Shown piece by piece: positions 7,088 through 7,094 of a DNA stretch of 7,094 nt. The translations under genes and the position numbers were made by a program. How positions within the stretch are numbered: position 1 is the stretch's first letter; each line of letters begins with the position of its first letter. The stretch covers positions 1-7,094 of the forward strand of contig CAMPIK010000116.1 of assembly GCA_946886325.1 (NCBI GenBank), in the 5' to 3' direction. The notes under the pieces were generated by a model, which searched no databases, was not told the DNA's origin, and saw only the letters and a list, made by a program, of their open reading frames with translations. Source of the stretch: an uncultured Shinella sp. GTDB lineage: Bacteria > Pseudomonadota > Alphaproteobacteria > Rhizobiales > Rhizobiaceae.

Positions 7088-7094
7088 CGTGTCG

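Noticed and set aside
1..7094. CRISPR array, insertion sequence, tRNA, riboswitch or defence system
   Set aside because: There are no repeated units, transposase motifs, terminal repeats or tRNA-like cloverleaf segments, and nearly all bases belong to six ordinary metabolic or transport genes.

Overview
The window is a GC-rich stretch of bacterial chromosome or megaplasmid in which every supportable gene lies on the minus strand, so it is read from right to left. Gene content and protein style (GlpD-like FAD dehydrogenase, SorC-type regulator and RbsC-type permease in one sugar operon) suggest an alphaproteobacterium, most likely of the Rhizobium/Sinorhizobium/Agrobacterium group. This is an inference from memory, not from a search.

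Layout in transcription order: (1) 7087-6113, a ribose-type ABC transporter permease, possibly starting beyond the window edge; (2) 6111-5104, a SorC-family sugar-responsive regulator, starting 1 base after the permease stop; (3) 5107-4112, an aldo/keto reductase, overlapping the regulator by 4 bases (ATGA); (4) 4099-2351, or more probably 4081-2351 from a TTG start, an FAD-dependent glycerol-3-phosphate dehydrogenase-like enzyme; (5) 2378-1536, a DhnA/LsrF-type class I aldolase, overlapping the dehydrogenase by 28 bases; (6) 1459 to the left edge, an FGGY kinase most like L-xylulose kinase, with its last few residues cut off by the window. The only sizeable gap is 76 bases (1460-1535), between aldolase and kinase. 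No stretch over 300 bases lacks a gene. No promoter, terminator, RNA gene, mobile element or CRISPR array was seen.

The genes look like one transcription unit for taking up and breaking down a carbohydrate or polyol. The ABC transporter imports it, the kinase phosphorylates it, the FAD enzyme could oxidise the polyol phosphate to a ketose phosphate, the aldolase could cleave that product, and the aldo/keto reductase could handle an aldehyde or keto intermediate. The SorC protein probably senses a phosphorylated intermediate. The set resembles a mixture of the erythritol (ery) pathway (kinase, GlpD-like EryB, SorC-type EryD) and the autoinducer-2 lsr system (RbsC-type permeases, SorC-type LsrR, aldolase-fold LsrF, FGGY kinase LsrK). 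The substrate cannot be fixed from the sequence, and that is the main open question here.
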